The notes under the pieces are model-generated. The model was not told where the DNA came from. It searched no databases and worked only from the letters and a program-made list of their open reading frames with translations. A DNA stretch of 64,000 bases from Ralstonia sp. RRA (GTDB lineage Bacteria; Pseudomonadota; Gammaproteobacteria; Burkholderiales; Burkholderiaceae). Shown here piece after piece: positions 52,099 to 61,848 of the stretch. The translations under genes and the position numbers were made by a program. The stretch is taken from contig NZ_CP146092.1 in the NCBI RefSeq assembly GCF_037023145.1, positions 124,001 to 188,000 of the forward strand, given 5' to 3'. The first letter of the stretch is position 1; every line of letters begins with the position of its first letter.

Positions 52099-54732
52099 AT
52101 GCAAGACGAACTTTCCTACCCGCTGTCGGCACAAAGTCTGCCCGTTCCCCTCTATGTCGTTCTCGAAGGCCGCATCGTGTACGCCAATGCGGCCGGCATC
52201 AGCATGGTGCGCGCGCTCTCGGTCGATCAGCTGCTCGGCGAGCCGTTCTCGCGCTTCTTTCAGGATGTGCCCGCCGCGCTGAATGCGTACGCAGGCGCCG
52301 ATGCTGATCCGCAGACGCCCGATACAGCCGCCGCAGAGGTGGCTTCCGCTGTTGACCTGGGCACATCCGAGGCGCCGGTCACCGTCCGGCTGACCGTCAC
52401 GCCGACACGTTTCGATGGCCTGCCCGCACAGCAGGTCGTGGTGCACGGGCTGCCTTTGCCGCTTGATGCGCAACTGCCTGGCAAGGCGGGCGAGCGCATC
52501 CTCAGCGCCGAGGCCATCGGCGCGGCGTTGCCGCACGAACACCTCGATCATCTGCTGTCTACGCTGCCGTCTGCCGCGTCGCTCGGGGAGCGCCTGCACG
52601 CGGTATTGCGCGCACTTGAGGCAGCGCTGCCCACCACGCTATGCGTCGTGACGCGTGTGGTATCCGGGCGGGCGCGGTTGTATGGCACACAAGCCGCCCG
52701 CGAACAACTGGTCGCGCCAGTCTCCGGCGAGCTCGATGTTGAACTTGCACGCATCGCTCCGCTGTTGAACGACGTGGCCCCCATTGAACTGATTCGCCGG
52801 TCCAATGTGCCGGCCGCCCTGCATGAGGTACTCACGCACGTGCTTGGCAAGGCGCTGCCCGCGTGGCTATGCCGCATCCCAGCCCAGCACGGCGGCATGA
52901 CGTCGAGCGGTGATCTGCTGTGCCTGTTCTACCCCACACCAGCCGCTACACCCGATGACGCTGCATTGCGCACCGCTTGCGCCAGTTATGTCAGCGCGCT
53001 GGTCAAGCTGTTGCGCCTGGAAGGCGAGTACGCCCAAGCGCGTGACCTGCGCGATCAATACCGCCTGGTCGTCAACCACTTGAGCGAAGGCGTGCTCACG
53101 CTGTCCACCGATGGCCGTGTGCTGTCGTACAACCGCAGCGCGTCCGAGATCCTGCGCTTGTCGGGCGCTTCATGGAAAGGCCGCCCGCGCATGGCACTCA
53201 GCGACATGATGCTCGGTGAAGACGGCGCCATCCTGCCGCGCGCAGCATGGCCTTCCACGCTAGCAGCACGCACCGGACGCGCCATCAGCAACGTGGTGGT
53301 GGGCGTACCAGCCGGCAATGGACAGATTGTCTGGCTGCGCGAATCCGTGCTGCCGATGTTTTCACCGGACAGCGCCTCGCCGCATGCGGTGCTGGTCATC
53401 TTTACCGATATCACCGCGGAACGTTCGACCCACGAGCAGTTGCGCCTGCTGGAAACAAAGGACTCGCTGACGGGCTTGCCCAATCGCGCGGCGTTCATCG
53501 AACGGCTCGACGCACGCCTGGCCCTGCCCTCCACCGGCCGGGCCGCGCTGCTCTACATCGGGCTGGACCACTTCAAGACCGTCAACGAGGCGATGGGCCA
53601 CCACATCGGCAACCAGGTACTGAACCTGGCGGCGCAGCGCATTCGCGCCGAGGCCGGCCAGCGTGCATTGCTGGCACGCCTAGGCGGTGACCAGTTCTGC
53701 GTGGCGATCGACGACACCGACACCGTCAACGCACTCGCCCAGCAGGTGCTCGATGCGCTGGCCAAGCCTTTTACCGGCGATGACCGCGAACTGCACCTGT
53801 CCGCCAGCATTGGTGTTGCGGCATATCCGGAAGACGGCAGCGATGCCGGCACACTGGTCAGCCATGCCGAGGCCGCCATGTACCGTGCCAAGGAGAACGG
53901 CCGCAACCGCATCGCGCGATACTCGCGTGCGTTGGAAACACAGATGCTGCGCCGCTTCACCTTGAACGAACGCATGCGCCGCGCCCTCGCGCGCGGGCAG
54001 GTGCGGCTGGTGTATCAGCCCAAGTACGCGCTTGCCTCGGGCGAACTGGTGGCAGTGGAAGCGCTGATGCGCTGGTCCGACCCGGAGCTGGGCGCGGTTT
54101 CACCCACCGAGTTCATCGCCGTGGCGGAAGAGTCCGGCTACATCCTTGAGCTTGGCCGCTGGGCGCTGATGCAGGCATGCACGCAGGGCCAGGTGTGGGA
54201 ACGCAACTTCGGCTTCACGGGGCGCGTGTCCGTCAACGTATCGGCGCGGCAATGCGATGCCGGCGTGATCGAGCGCGATGTGGACGAAGCGCTCAAGGCG
54301 TCGGGCATGACGTCGTCGCGGCTCGAGCTGGAATTGACGGAGAGCGTGCTGTTGGCCGATCGCCTGTCGACGCAACGTCTGCTGACGAGCCTGGCCGCGC
54401 GCGGCGTGCGCATCTCGCTCGATGACTTTGGTATCGGGTTCTCGTCGCTGTCGTACCTGCGCAGCCTGCCGATTCACAATATCAAGATCGACCGCTCGTT
54501 CATCAGCGGCGTGCCAGCGGTGGCCGACTGCGTGGCGTTGACGAAGACCATCATTGCGATGGCGCGCGCGCTGAACATGACCGTAACCGCAGAGGGCGTA
54601 GAGACGCCCGAACAATCGGCCTTTCTCTCGACACACGCCTGCGATGAGGTGCAGGGCTTCCTGTTTGGCCGCCCGCTCGAGGTGCCCGCACTCGAGAGTC
54701 TGCTGCGTTCACTCAGCCGCGCGCAGGCATAA
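52099..54732 (+). CDS. Degenerate-GGDEF plus EAL protein, probable c-di-GMP phosphodiesterase
   Basis: An 877-residue multi-domain protein. N-terminal PAS-like part (about 15-60), a GAF-like region (150-300), a second PAS (320-440), GGDEF (455-610) and EAL (625-877). The GGDEF motif is GGDQF (529-533) and the first metal Asp is Gly488 (YIGLDHFK), so cyclase activity is unlikely. EAL residues are intact: EAL 654-656, VNVSAR, ELTES, LDDFGIGFSS, IKIDRS, AEGVET. The ATG at 52099 follows TTGGAG; a frame extending to 51841 lacks similarity. Likely a phosphodiesterase. Confidence 0.88.
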   Translation: MQDELSYPLSAQSLPVPLYVVLEGRIVYANAAGISMVRALSVDQLLGEPFSRFFQDVPAALNAYAGADADPQTPDTAAAEVASAVDLGTSEAPVTVRLTVTPTRFDGLPAQQVVVHGLPLPLDAQLPGKAGERILSAEAIGAALPHEHLDHLLSTLPSAASLGERLHAVLRALEAALPTTLCVVTRVVSGRARLYGTQAAREQLVAPVSGELDVELARIAPLLNDVAPIELIRRSNVPAALHEVLTHVLGKALPAWLCRIPAQHGGMTSSGDLLCLFYPTPAATPDDAALRTACASYVSALVKLLRLEGEYAQARDLRDQYRLVVNHLSEGVLTLSTDGRVLSYNRSASEILRLSGASWKGRPRMALSDMMLGEDGAILPRAAWPSTLAARTGRAISNVVVGVPAGNGQIVWLRESVLPMFSPDSASPHAVLVIFTDITAERSTHEQLRLLETKDSLTGLPNRAAFIERLDARLALPSTGRAALLYIGLDHFKTVNEAMGHHIGNQVLNLAAQRIRAEAGQRALLARLGGDQFCVAIDDTDTVNALAQQVLDALAKPFTGDDRELHLSASIGVAAYPEDGSDAGTLVSHAEAAMYRAKENGRNRIARYSRALETQMLRRFTLNERMRRALARGQVRLVYQPKYALASGELVAVEALMRWSDPELGAVSPTEFIAVAEESGYILELGRWALMQACTQGQVWERNFGFTGRVSVNVSARQCDAGVIERDVDEALKASGMTSSRLELELTESVLLADRLSTQRLLTSLAARGVRISLDDFGIGFSSLSYLRSLPIHNIKIDRSFISGVPAVADCVALTKTIIAMARALNMTVTAEGVETPEQSAFLSTHACDEVQGFLFGRPLEVPALESLLRSLSRAQA

Positions 54733-54737
54733 AAAAA

Positions 54738-54764
54738 CGGACCCGCGGTTGTCACCCGGGTCCG
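54738..54764 (-). terminator. Rho-independent terminator of the glycine-zipper lipoprotein gene
   Basis: Perfect 8-bp stem CGGACCCG/CGGGTCCG with an 11-nt loop. On the minus strand it is followed by seven T residues. It lies between convergent genes and may act in both directions. Confidence 0.88.
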
Positions 54765-54795
54765 CTTTCGCTTGAACGATGTGCGTATCGCCGTA

Positions 54796-54999
54796 TCAGC
54801 GTGTCGATACGTTGCCCACCAGGCCGCCCAACGCAGCACCACCCAGCGTTGCACCTGGGCCGCCGATCAGTGCGGCACCAGCGAGACCGCCTACGCCCGC
54901 GCCGATGGCGGTATTGCGTTGACGCGCCGTCATGTCGGCACAACCGGTTGCCGTCAACACCGTGGCAGCCGCCAGAAAAATCGTCAGTACCCGGACCAT
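54796..54999 (-). CDS. Small glycine-zipper lipoprotein (OsmB-like)
   Basis: A 67-residue protein. The lipobox LTATGC places Cys at about residue 20. Mature part has a Gly/Ala-rich glycine-zipper hairpin (IGAGVGGLAGAALIGGPGAT). Such proteins are envelope-stress associated. ATG at 54999 with AAGGAG 6 nt upstream; a start five codons earlier lacks this spacing. Confidence 0.8.
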   Translation of the reverse strand: MVRVLTIFLAAATVLTATGCADMTARQRNTAIGAGVGGLAGAALIGGPGATLGGAALGGLVGNVSTR

Positions 55000-55459
55000 G
55001 TTCTTCTCCTTCAAATGCGTCGGTCGCGACCCGAGATCGCCGGGATCGTCGTCATCGCGTACCGGGAGTCTGGTCGAAGACCGCCTGACATTCTGTTTCC
55101 GGTTGTAATCAAACGTTGCAAGAAGCTCACCGTGTCAACCCGACGGGGTGTGCCAAATCCCCGAGCAATGCCGACCAAAGCCCGTCGCCACGCGGGTCGG
55201 ACAACGTTTCCCACAGACTTATCCACATGTTCTGTGCATAACCCGGCATGCCGTTAACCGTTGACATGACAACGGGCTTGACGGATTCCTGCAAACGTGT
55301 CGACAACGTAAAACGGGCAGGTCTGGCGAAAGTTATCCACATCGTGTGCGGCCGTTACATCAAGCAACAAATCCTTGTGCGTCAATCGGTTGCGACCGGT
55401 TTCGCAGGCGGTTTGGGCGTTGCTGTGAACAAATTGTGCAACTGCGAAGAATCGGGGCG
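55000..55459. other. Intergenic region with a cluster of DnaA-box-like sites
   Basis: 460 bp without a gene. Perfect TTATCCACA boxes are at 55219-55227 and 55333-55341 on the plus strand; TTATGCACA is on the minus strand at 55233-55241 (plus strand TGTGCATAA); a one-mismatch box TTGTTCACA on the minus strand is at 55434-55442. The first two lie 5 nt apart as an inverted pair. No dnaA, repA or parAB gene is adjacent, so origin function is unproven. Confidence 0.55.
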
Positions 55460-56082
55460 CTACGCCAGATCAGCGGGGGTATCGACATCGCGCAGGATGC
55501 CGGCGTCGTTGCTGTCGATCCGGACGAGCATGGCAGGATCAATCAGGCGCCGCGCGCCTTCATCGCCGTCGAGCGAGGTCAAACCGGCAAAGAAATTGGC
55601 GCCGAAGCCGATGGGGTGGCCACGCTGCCCTGCGTGGAACGGCGCCACGCAGTGGTGCGCGTCGAGCGCCTGCGCAACCTGCGCAATGGTCTCGGGGGCA
55701 ATCCACGGCATGTCAGCCAGGGCGATGACCCAACCGCCTGCGTCGGGACGAGCGCCAACGCCTGCCGCCAGGCTGGCACCCATGCCGTTGGCCGCCGTCG
55801 GGCATCGCACGACATCACAACCGGCCTCGGCCAACAGCACAGCCAGTTGCTCAACCTGCGCGCCATGCGTAGCGGCGGCGGGCACCACGGCCACCACATC
55901 CCCCACGGCTTGCCGTAGATGCCGCGCAGCCTGCACGGCGACAGGCGTGCCCGCCTGTATACCGCCACCGTCAGGCAGCGTGGCGAGCAGCTTGTTCACC
56001 GCACCCGCAGGGTCGAACCGGCTGCCGCGGCCCGCGGCCAGCAATACCCCAACAACAGCACCAGCAACGGGCCGCTTGTGCA

Positions 56083-56083
<1 letters not shown>
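55460..56083 (-). CDS. MocA-like molybdenum cofactor cytidylyltransferase
   Basis: A 207-residue MobA-like NTP transferase. The nucleotide loop VLLAAGRGSRF, the CPTAANGMGASLAAGVG segment and IALADMPWIAPET are family hallmarks, as is the C-terminal VRIDSNDAGILRDVDTPADL. The family converts molybdopterin to MCD, the cofactor of xanthine-oxidase-type enzymes, which fits the iorAB genes upstream. The ATG at 56083 overlaps the ohr stop by one base (TGATG). Confidence 0.85.
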
Positions 56084-56517
<434 letters not shown>

Positions 56518-56583
56518 GACGTGCTCCTCCGGGTGGAAAGACAACACAAGCGCGGACGCAAGAAACAGTCCGCTGAACAATAA

Positions 56584-56611
56584 AGCCGGCACACATTGCT
56601 GCATGCCGGCT
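56584..56611 (-). terminator. Rho-independent terminator after iorB
   Basis: Perfect 8-bp stem AGCCGGCA/TGCCGGCT with a 12-nt loop, followed on the minus strand by TTATTGTTCAG. It lies 26 nt after the iorB stop and would separate iorAB from ohr. Confidence 0.7.
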
Positions 56612-56637
56612 CCAATCGCATCACGCGATGATGACAA

Positions 56638-58884
56638 TTACACCGTGTCGAACGGCAGCTTGCGAAGGCGCTTGCCCGTCAACGCAAACACCGCGTTGGC
56701 CACGGCCGGCGCGATCGCGGGTGTACCGGGTTCGCCCAGGCCGGTCGGGTTGTCTTCCGACGGCACGAAGAACACGTTCACCGGTGGCGCGTCCGGCATG
56801 CGCACGGGCGGGTAGTCGGGGAAGTTGCTGTTCTTGGTCGCGCCGTTCTCGATCTCGATGGCAAAGCCCGGAGCAATCATCGCCAGGCCGAACACGCAGG
56901 CACCCTGGATCTGCGCTTCCGCACCCATCGGGTTGACCACGCGGTTGGCGTGCACACCGGCTGTCACGCGATGCACGCGCGGCTTGCCCTTGTCGATCGA
57001 CACCTCCACCACATAGGCCACCACCGACTCGAACGATGCGTGCACCGCCACGCCCCAAGCCTGGCCTTTCGGCAGCTTGCGCTTGCCGTAGCCGGACTTG
57101 TCAACGGCCAGTTGCAGCGCGGCGCGATGACGCGCGTGCTCCTTGTCGGTAAAGCGCGCCAGGCGGAAGGCCACCGGATCTTGCTTGGCGGCGTGCGCCA
57201 CCTCATCGACCATCGTTTCCATCACGAAAGCCGTATGCGTGTGGCCAACCGAGCGCCACCACAGCACCGGCACGTTCACGTCCGGATGGTGCACCGTCAG
57301 CTGCAAGGGGAAGCCGTAATCGTTCTCGATCACGCCTTCGACCATCGTGCTGTCGACACCGTTCTTGACCATGAACGCCTCGAACGGCGTGCCCTTGAGG
57401 ATCGACTGGCCGACGATCACGTGATTCCAGCCGACCACCTTGCCGCTGTTGTCGACACCCACGTCCACGCGGTGCAGATGCATCGGGCGGTAGTAGCCGC
57501 CGCGGATGTCGTCCTCACGGCTCCAGATCACCTTGACGGGGCCACTGTGGCCTGCGGCTGCATACGCCTTGGCCACGTTGGCGGCTTCCACCACGTAGTC
57601 CGACGTGGTGATCGCGCGCCGGCCAAAGCCGCCGCCAGCCATCATCGTGTTCAGCTCGATCTTCTCTGGGGCCACGCCCAGCACCTTGGCGATCGCACCC
57701 TGGTCGATGGTCTGGAACTGCGAGCCGACCCACACTTTCGCGCCACTGATCTTGCCGCCAGCACTCTGCACGTCGATCGTGCAATTCAGCGGCTCCATTG
57801 GTGCGTGTGCGAGATACGGAAACTCGTAGTCGGCCTGAATGCGCTTGGGCGCCGACTGGATGGCGTTCACGTCAGCCGGCTTGGCCACCGTGCCGGGCTG
57901 GCTGGCGAGCTTTTTGTACGCCTCCATCAACGCTGGCGTCGACACCGTCGAGCCGGTGTCTTCCCAGCTCACCTGCAGCGCGTCGCGGCCCTGCTTGGCC
58001 GGCCAGTAGCCATCGGCAATGACGGCCACACCCGTGCCGCCACGATCCGTCGGGATCTGCAGCACATCGACCACGCCCTTCACAGCCTTGGCCGCTGCTG
58101 TGTCGTACTTGGCCACCTTGCCGCCAAAGCGCGGCGGGCGAGCCAGCACAGCTACCTTCATGTTCGGCAAGCGCGTATCGATGCCGAACTTGAGCGAGCT
58201 GTCGAGCTTCGCACGTGCATCCAGACGCGGCGTGGGTTTGCCGACAATACGGAACTGCGACGGGTTCTTCAGCGTGACCTGCGCCGGCACCGGCAACGCC
58301 ATCGCGGCTTGCGCCAGCTCGCCATACGTGGCGCGGTTGCTGCCCGAGGTGATCACGCCATTGGCCGTCTGGCACGTAGAAGGATCCACATTCCAACGCT
58401 GCGCAGCAGCCGAAATCAGCATGGCGCGTGCGCGCGCACCCAGCTCGCGGTATTGCTGGAACGAGTGGTTCAGCGCAGTGGAGCCGCCCGTCATCTGGAT
58501 GCCGAAGCCCGGGTCCTTGTACGGATCGCCCGCCGGCGCCAGGACGCCGCGAACATTGCGCCAGTCGACGTCGAGTTCTTCCGCCAGCGCCATCGGCAAC
58601 GCGGTGTGCACACCCTGACCAAACTCCAGACGGTTCACCGCCACGCTCACGGTGTTGTCCGGGGCAATGATGATGAACGCCTGCGGCGGCGAAGGCGGCT
58701 TGGCCTTCGCGTCCTGTGCGCCTGCCAGCACCGGCGCAATACCAAGTGCAAGACCGCTGCCGGCCAGCGACGTGAGCTTCAGAAAGCTACGGCGATCCAG
58801 TGTCGCCACACCTGCGTCCGCAGAGGCCGGTTGAGGGTGCGCGCCGCCACCAGCCAGTGCTTCAAGATTTCGAATACGCATCAT
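56638..58884 (-). CDS. iorB: Isoquinoline 1-oxidoreductase-type molybdenum hydroxylase, large subunit
   Basis: A 748-residue molybdopterin-binding subunit of the xanthine-dehydrogenase superfamily. A Tat-type signal DRRSFLKLTSLAGSGLALG (about residues 30-48) suggests periplasmic export with the small subunit. Cofactor regions include MAGGGFGRR, VKVIWSREDDIRGGYYRPMH and the catalytic-Glu segment GLGEPGTPAIAP near the C-terminus. The substrate is probably an aldehyde or N-heterocycle. Downstream of iorA by 17 bp. Confidence 0.9.
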   Translation of the reverse strand: MMRIRNLEALAGGGAHPQPASADAGVATLDRRSFLKLTSLAGSGLALGIAPVLAGAQDAKAKPPSPPQAFIIIAPDNTVSVAVNRLEFGQGVHTALPMALAEELDVDWRNVRGVLAPAGDPYKDPGFGIQMTGGSTALNHSFQQYRELGARARAMLISAAAQRWNVDPSTCQTANGVITSGSNRATYGELAQAAMALPVPAQVTLKNPSQFRIVGKPTPRLDARAKLDSSLKFGIDTRLPNMKVAVLARPPRFGGKVAKYDTAAAKAVKGVVDVLQIPTDRGGTGVAVIADGYWPAKQGRDALQVSWEDTGSTVSTPALMEAYKKLASQPGTVAKPADVNAIQSAPKRIQADYEFPYLAHAPMEPLNCTIDVQSAGGKISGAKVWVGSQFQTIDQGAIAKVLGVAPEKIELNTMMAGGGFGRRAITTSDYVVEAANVAKAYAAAGHSGPVKVIWSREDDIRGGYYRPMHLHRVDVGVDNSGKVVGWNHVIVGQSILKGTPFEAFMVKNGVDSTMVEGVIENDYGFPLQLTVHHPDVNVPVLWWRSVGHTHTAFVMETMVDEVAHAAKQDPVAFRLARFTDKEHARHRAALQLAVDKSGYGKRKLPKGQAWGVAVHASFESVVAYVVEVSIDKGKPRVHRVTAGVHANRVVNPMGAEAQIQGACVFGLAMIAPGFAIEIENGATKNSNFPDYPPVRMPDAPPVNVFFVPSEDNPTGLGEPGTPAIAPAVANAVFALTGKRLRKLPFDTV

Positions 58885-58901
58885 GAATTCTCCGGTGGGG
58901 C

Positions 58902-59360
58902 TCAGGCCAACGACTTCGCGGCGTCATGAATCGCCGCGCGGATACGCTGGTACGTCGCACAGCGGCACAGGTTGCCGGCCATCGCGCTGTCGATGTCGGC
59001 ATCGGTCGGCTTCTTCTTGCTGCGCAGCAGACCCACCGCGCTCATCATCTGGCCGCTCTGGCAATAGCCGCATTGCGCCACGTCGTGCTTGATCCAAGCG
59101 TCGAGCACAGCCTTGCCGACCTTGTCATCGGCGATATGTTCAGACGTGGCGATCTGCTGACCGGCCACCGCGGAGATCGGCAGCACGCAACTGCGCGTGG
59201 GCTGACCATTCAAGTGCACCGTGCACGCACCGCACGACGCAACGCCGCAACCGAATTTCGTGCCGGTCAGGCCGAGGTTGTCGCGCAGCGCCCAAAGCAG
59301 CGGCGTCGACGGATCGGCATCAACTTCCACCGGTTTGCCGTTGATGTTCAACGTGACCAT
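58902..59360 (-). CDS. iorA: Isoquinoline 1-oxidoreductase-type [2Fe-2S] small subunit
   Basis: Electron-transfer subunit, 152 residues. First [2Fe-2S] cluster: C-x4-C-x2-C in CGVASCGAC with a later Cys (RSCVLP); second cluster: CGYCQSG and CRC. Start ATG at 59360 follows AAGGAG 9 nt upstream. Transcribed divergently from the leuA leader region. Confidence 0.93.
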   Translation of the reverse strand: MVTLNINGKPVEVDADPSTPLLWALRDNLGLTGTKFGCGVASCGACTVHLNGQPTRSCVLPISAVAGQQIATSEHIADDKVGKAVLDAWIKHDVAQCGYCQSGQMMSAVGLLRSKKKPTDADIDSAMAGNLCRCATYQRIRAAIHDAAKSLA

Positions 59361-59564
59361 TGTGGTGTTCTCCTTGTGGGGCATGAGGGAGTCTTACCGT
59401 TATAAAGCCTTTGATACAGCGGGCCGGCGGTATGGACGGGGTGTATTAAAGCAGGTTCGCTTACGTTTTGCTGGCGAGTACTTCACATGGGATTTCCGGC
59501 GGACGAGGCGATTTGCCGCCCTGCCAGGTGCGATCCGGAACCGTCCGATTTTCGCCCAGGCAAC

Positions 59565-59593
59565 TTGACAACGCCCGCGTCCGCCCGCAGTAT
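59565..59593 (+). promoter_or_regulatory. Candidate promoter of the leuA leader region
   Basis: A perfect TTGACA -35 at 59565-59570 is followed 17 bp later by a weak CAGTAT (59588-59593). If used, transcription would start around 59600, at the first leader ATG, making that leader leaderless or nearly so. Confidence 0.4.
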
Positions 59594-59599
59594 CGAAGA

Positions 59600-59698
59600 A
59601 TGCACTCCCAGCAGATCGCCCTTCTCACCGCTCCTGCCCGCACCCTCTCGTGCGTGCGCGGTCTGCTATCGCTATCCGCTTCCCTACTACGCGTGTAA
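59600..59698 (+). CDS. Leucine-rich leader peptide 1 upstream of leuA
   Basis: A 32-codon ORF, ATG at 59600 to TAA at 59696-59698. Its end reads GLLSLSASLLRV; 8 of 32 residues are Leu and four of the last five Leu codons are CTA, rare in GC-rich genomes. A perfect 7-bp hairpin (59687-59706, CTACGCG/CGCGTAG) overlaps the stop and is followed by a pyrimidine stretch. This is the pattern of a Leu-responsive attenuation leader. No strong ribosome site is visible. Confidence 0.55.
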   Translation: MHSQQIALLTAPARTLSCVRGLLSLSASLLRV

Positions 59699-59706
59699 GC
59701 GCGTAG
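59687..59706 (+). terminator. Attenuator-like hairpin overlapping leader peptide 1 stop
   Basis: Stem CTACGCG/CGCGTAG with a 6-nt loop containing the stop codon, followed by ACCTCTCTTCCCCCC. The tail is pyrimidine-rich but not T-only, so intrinsic termination would be weak. Confidence 0.4.
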
Positions 59707-59818
59707 ACCTCTCTTCCCCCCCTCGTTCCGGTGTTTGACTGGTCCGTTGCGCAACAGGCGACGGGCCTCGTCTGATGTGGCGTCATCCGGTAATCCGTTC
59801 ACCGATTTGGAGCTTCGC

Positions 59819-60007
59819 ATGCCGACCTCGATCCTGCTTTCGCTACGACTACTGACCCGACTATCGCCCGGCAGCCAGACCACGCGCCCGTGGCTGTCTG
59901 GCCGCCACACCCGCACCCCGAACCCGGCCACGCCGGACGCCGCACGCGCGGTCGTCCCTGACGTAATCCACCGATCTCGATCTCACAGGACATCCACACC
60001 ATGTTGA
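59819..60007 (+). CDS. Leucine-rich leader ORF 2, overlapping the leuA start
   Basis: A 62-codon ORF with GGAG 8 nt before its ATG. The start reads [15 protein letters not shown]: six Leu within eleven residues, three of them CTA. The stop TGA at 60005-60007 lies inside leuA, just past the leuA ATG at 60001, so ribosomes finishing it could restart at leuA. A strong hairpin lies at 59874-59902 (GCCAGAC pairing with GTCTGGC, with an inner CACG/CGTG). Probably a Leu-sensing coupled leader. Confidence 0.6.
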   Translation: MPTSILLSLRLLTRLSPGSQTTRPWLSGRHTRTPNPATPDAARAVVPDVIHRSRSHRTSTPC

Positions 60008-61713
60008 AGAACCCCGCCACCAAGTACCGCCCCTTCCCCCAGATCGCCCTCGCCGATCGCACCTGGCCCAACAAGACCATCACCCGCGCCCCGATCTGGA
60101 TGAGCACGGACCTGCGCGATGGCAACCAGGCCCTGTTCGAGCCCATGAACGCCGAGCGCAAGATGCGCATGTTCAAGATGCTCGTGCAGATCGGCTTCAA
60201 GGAAATCGAAGCCGCCTTCCCCGCTGCCTCCCAGACCGATTTTGATTTCGTGCGCGAGTTGATCGAAGGCGGACACATCCCCGACGACGTGACCATCGAG
60301 GTGCTCACGCAGGCACGTGAAGACCTGATCCGCCGCACGATGGAATCCCTGCGTGGTTCCAAGCGCGCGATCATCCATCTCTACAACGCCATCGCGCCGG
60401 TATTCCGCCGCACGGTATTCAATACCGACCAGGAAGGCGTCAAGCGCATTGCCGTGCAAAGCGCCAAGCTGATCCGCGAGATTGCGGAGACGATGCCTGA
60501 GACGCAGTGGACGTACCAATACAGCCCGGAAGTCTTCAGCGGCACCGAACTGGAATTTGCGCTGGAAGTCTGCAACGCAGTGACCGAGGTCTGGGACCCC
60601 AGCCCGACGCACAAGATCATCTTCAACCTGCCGGCCACGGTGGAGATGGCCACGCCCAACATCTACGCCGACCAGATCGAGTGGATGCACCGCAACCTGG
60701 CGCGCCGCGATTCGATCATCCTTTCCGTGCATCCGCACAATGACCGTGGCACTGCGGTGGCCGCGGCCGAGTTGGCGGTGATGGCCGGCGCCGACCGCGT
60801 GGAAGGCTGCCTGTTCGGCAATGGCGAACGCACCGGCAACGTGGATCTCGTTACGCTCGCGCTGAACCTGTACTCGCAGGGTGTCGATCCGGCGCTGGAT
60901 TTCTCGCACATCAATGACGTGGCACGTACCTGCGAAGACTGCACGCAACTGCCCGTGCACCCGCGCCATCCGTACGTGGGCGACTTGGTGTTCACGGCGT
61001 TCTCTGGCTCGCACCAGGACGCGATCAAGAAAGGCTTTGCGGTGCAACAACCCGATGCTCTCTGGGAGATGCCCTATCTGCCGATCGACCCGGCCGATGT
61101 GGGCCGCACGTACGACTCGATCATTCGCGTGAACAGCCAGTCGGGCAAGGGTGGCATCGCGTATCTGCTGGAATCGGGCTACGGCGTGGCGATGCCGCGC
61201 CGGCTGCAGGTGGAGTTCAGCAGCACCGTGCAGCAACTGACCGACGAAAGCGGCCGTGAAGTCACTGGTGCCGACATCTGGGCACTGTTTCAACAGACGT
61301 ATCTGCGCACGGATGGCGCCGTCGGCTATGTATCGCACCGCCTGACAGAACAGGATGACGGCAGCCAGCACATCCGCCTGGTGGTCAACATCGACGACCA
61401 TGAGCACGTCTGTGAAGGCACCGGCAACGGGCCGCTGGATGCGCTGGTGCACGCGCTGTCGCACGTGCTGACGGCACCCGTGTCGGTCCATCACTACGAA
61501 GAGCGCGCCTTGGGCCAGGGCGCCAATGCCGATGCCATTGCCTTCGCAGAGATGGCTGCACCGGGTGTGGCGGGCAGCGTGTTCGGCGTGGGTGTGGATG
61601 CCAACCTGACGACAGCGTCGATTCGTGCGGTAGTGGGTGGTGTCAATCGCCTGATAGCGCGTGCCGGCACTGGCATGCTGCGCAGCGGCAAGAGCGCGGC
61701 ACAAGCGGCTTAA
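60001..61713 (+). CDS. leuA: 2-isopropylmalate synthase LeuA
   Basis: Condenses acetyl-CoA and 2-oxoisovalerate, first step of leucine synthesis. The 570-residue protein is the long-type LeuA. Motifs: [13 protein letters not shown] (metal site), [40 protein letters not shown] with the HNDRG metal site, and [17 protein letters not shown]. The C-terminal regulatory domain (from about 430) includes the leucine-sensing region ending in [19 protein letters not shown]. Preceded by two leucine-rich leaders. Confidence 0.96.
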   Translation: MLKNPATKYRPFPQIALADRTWPNKTITRAPIWMSTDLRDGNQALFEPMNAERKMRMFKMLVQIGFKEIEAAFPAASQTDFDFVRELIEGGHIPDDVTIEVLTQAREDLIRRTMESLRGSKRAIIHLYNAIAPVFRRTVFNTDQEGVKRIAVQSAKLIREIAETMPETQWTYQYSPEVFSGTELEFALEVCNAVTEVWDPSPTHKIIFNLPATVEMATPNIYADQIEWMHRNLARRDSIILSVHPHNDRGTAVAAAELAVMAGADRVEGCLFGNGERTGNVDLVTLALNLYSQGVDPALDFSHINDVARTCEDCTQLPVHPRHPYVGDLVFTAFSGSHQDAIKKGFAVQQPDALWEMPYLPIDPADVGRTYDSIIRVNSQSGKGGIAYLLESGYGVAMPRRLQVEFSSTVQQLTDESGREVTGADIWALFQQTYLRTDGAVGYVSHRLTEQDDGSQHIRLVVNIDDHEHVCEGTGNGPLDALVHALSHVLTAPVSVHHYEERALGQGANADAIAFAEMAAPGVAGSVFGVGVDANLTTASIRAVVGGVNRLIARAGTGMLRSGKSAAQAA

Positions 61714-61848
61714 CGCCCAGTACGCACAAGTCGGCCTCACGCAGTGGAGCGCCAGTTGCTAAATTGGAGAGATGCGGCCCGGGCACGCCCCGGCCCATCC
61801 CTTCCGAAGCGCGCAAGCGTGCACGTCCACTGCCAAAGGAGAATCGAC

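Noticed and set aside
56950..58929. Long plus-strand frame opposite iorB
   Set aside because: Antisense shadow of a well-defined molybdoenzyme gene; no ribosome site and biased composition.
59983..61740. Long minus-strand frame opposite leuA
   Set aside because: Antisense shadow; leuA has a full set of catalytic motifs on the plus strand.
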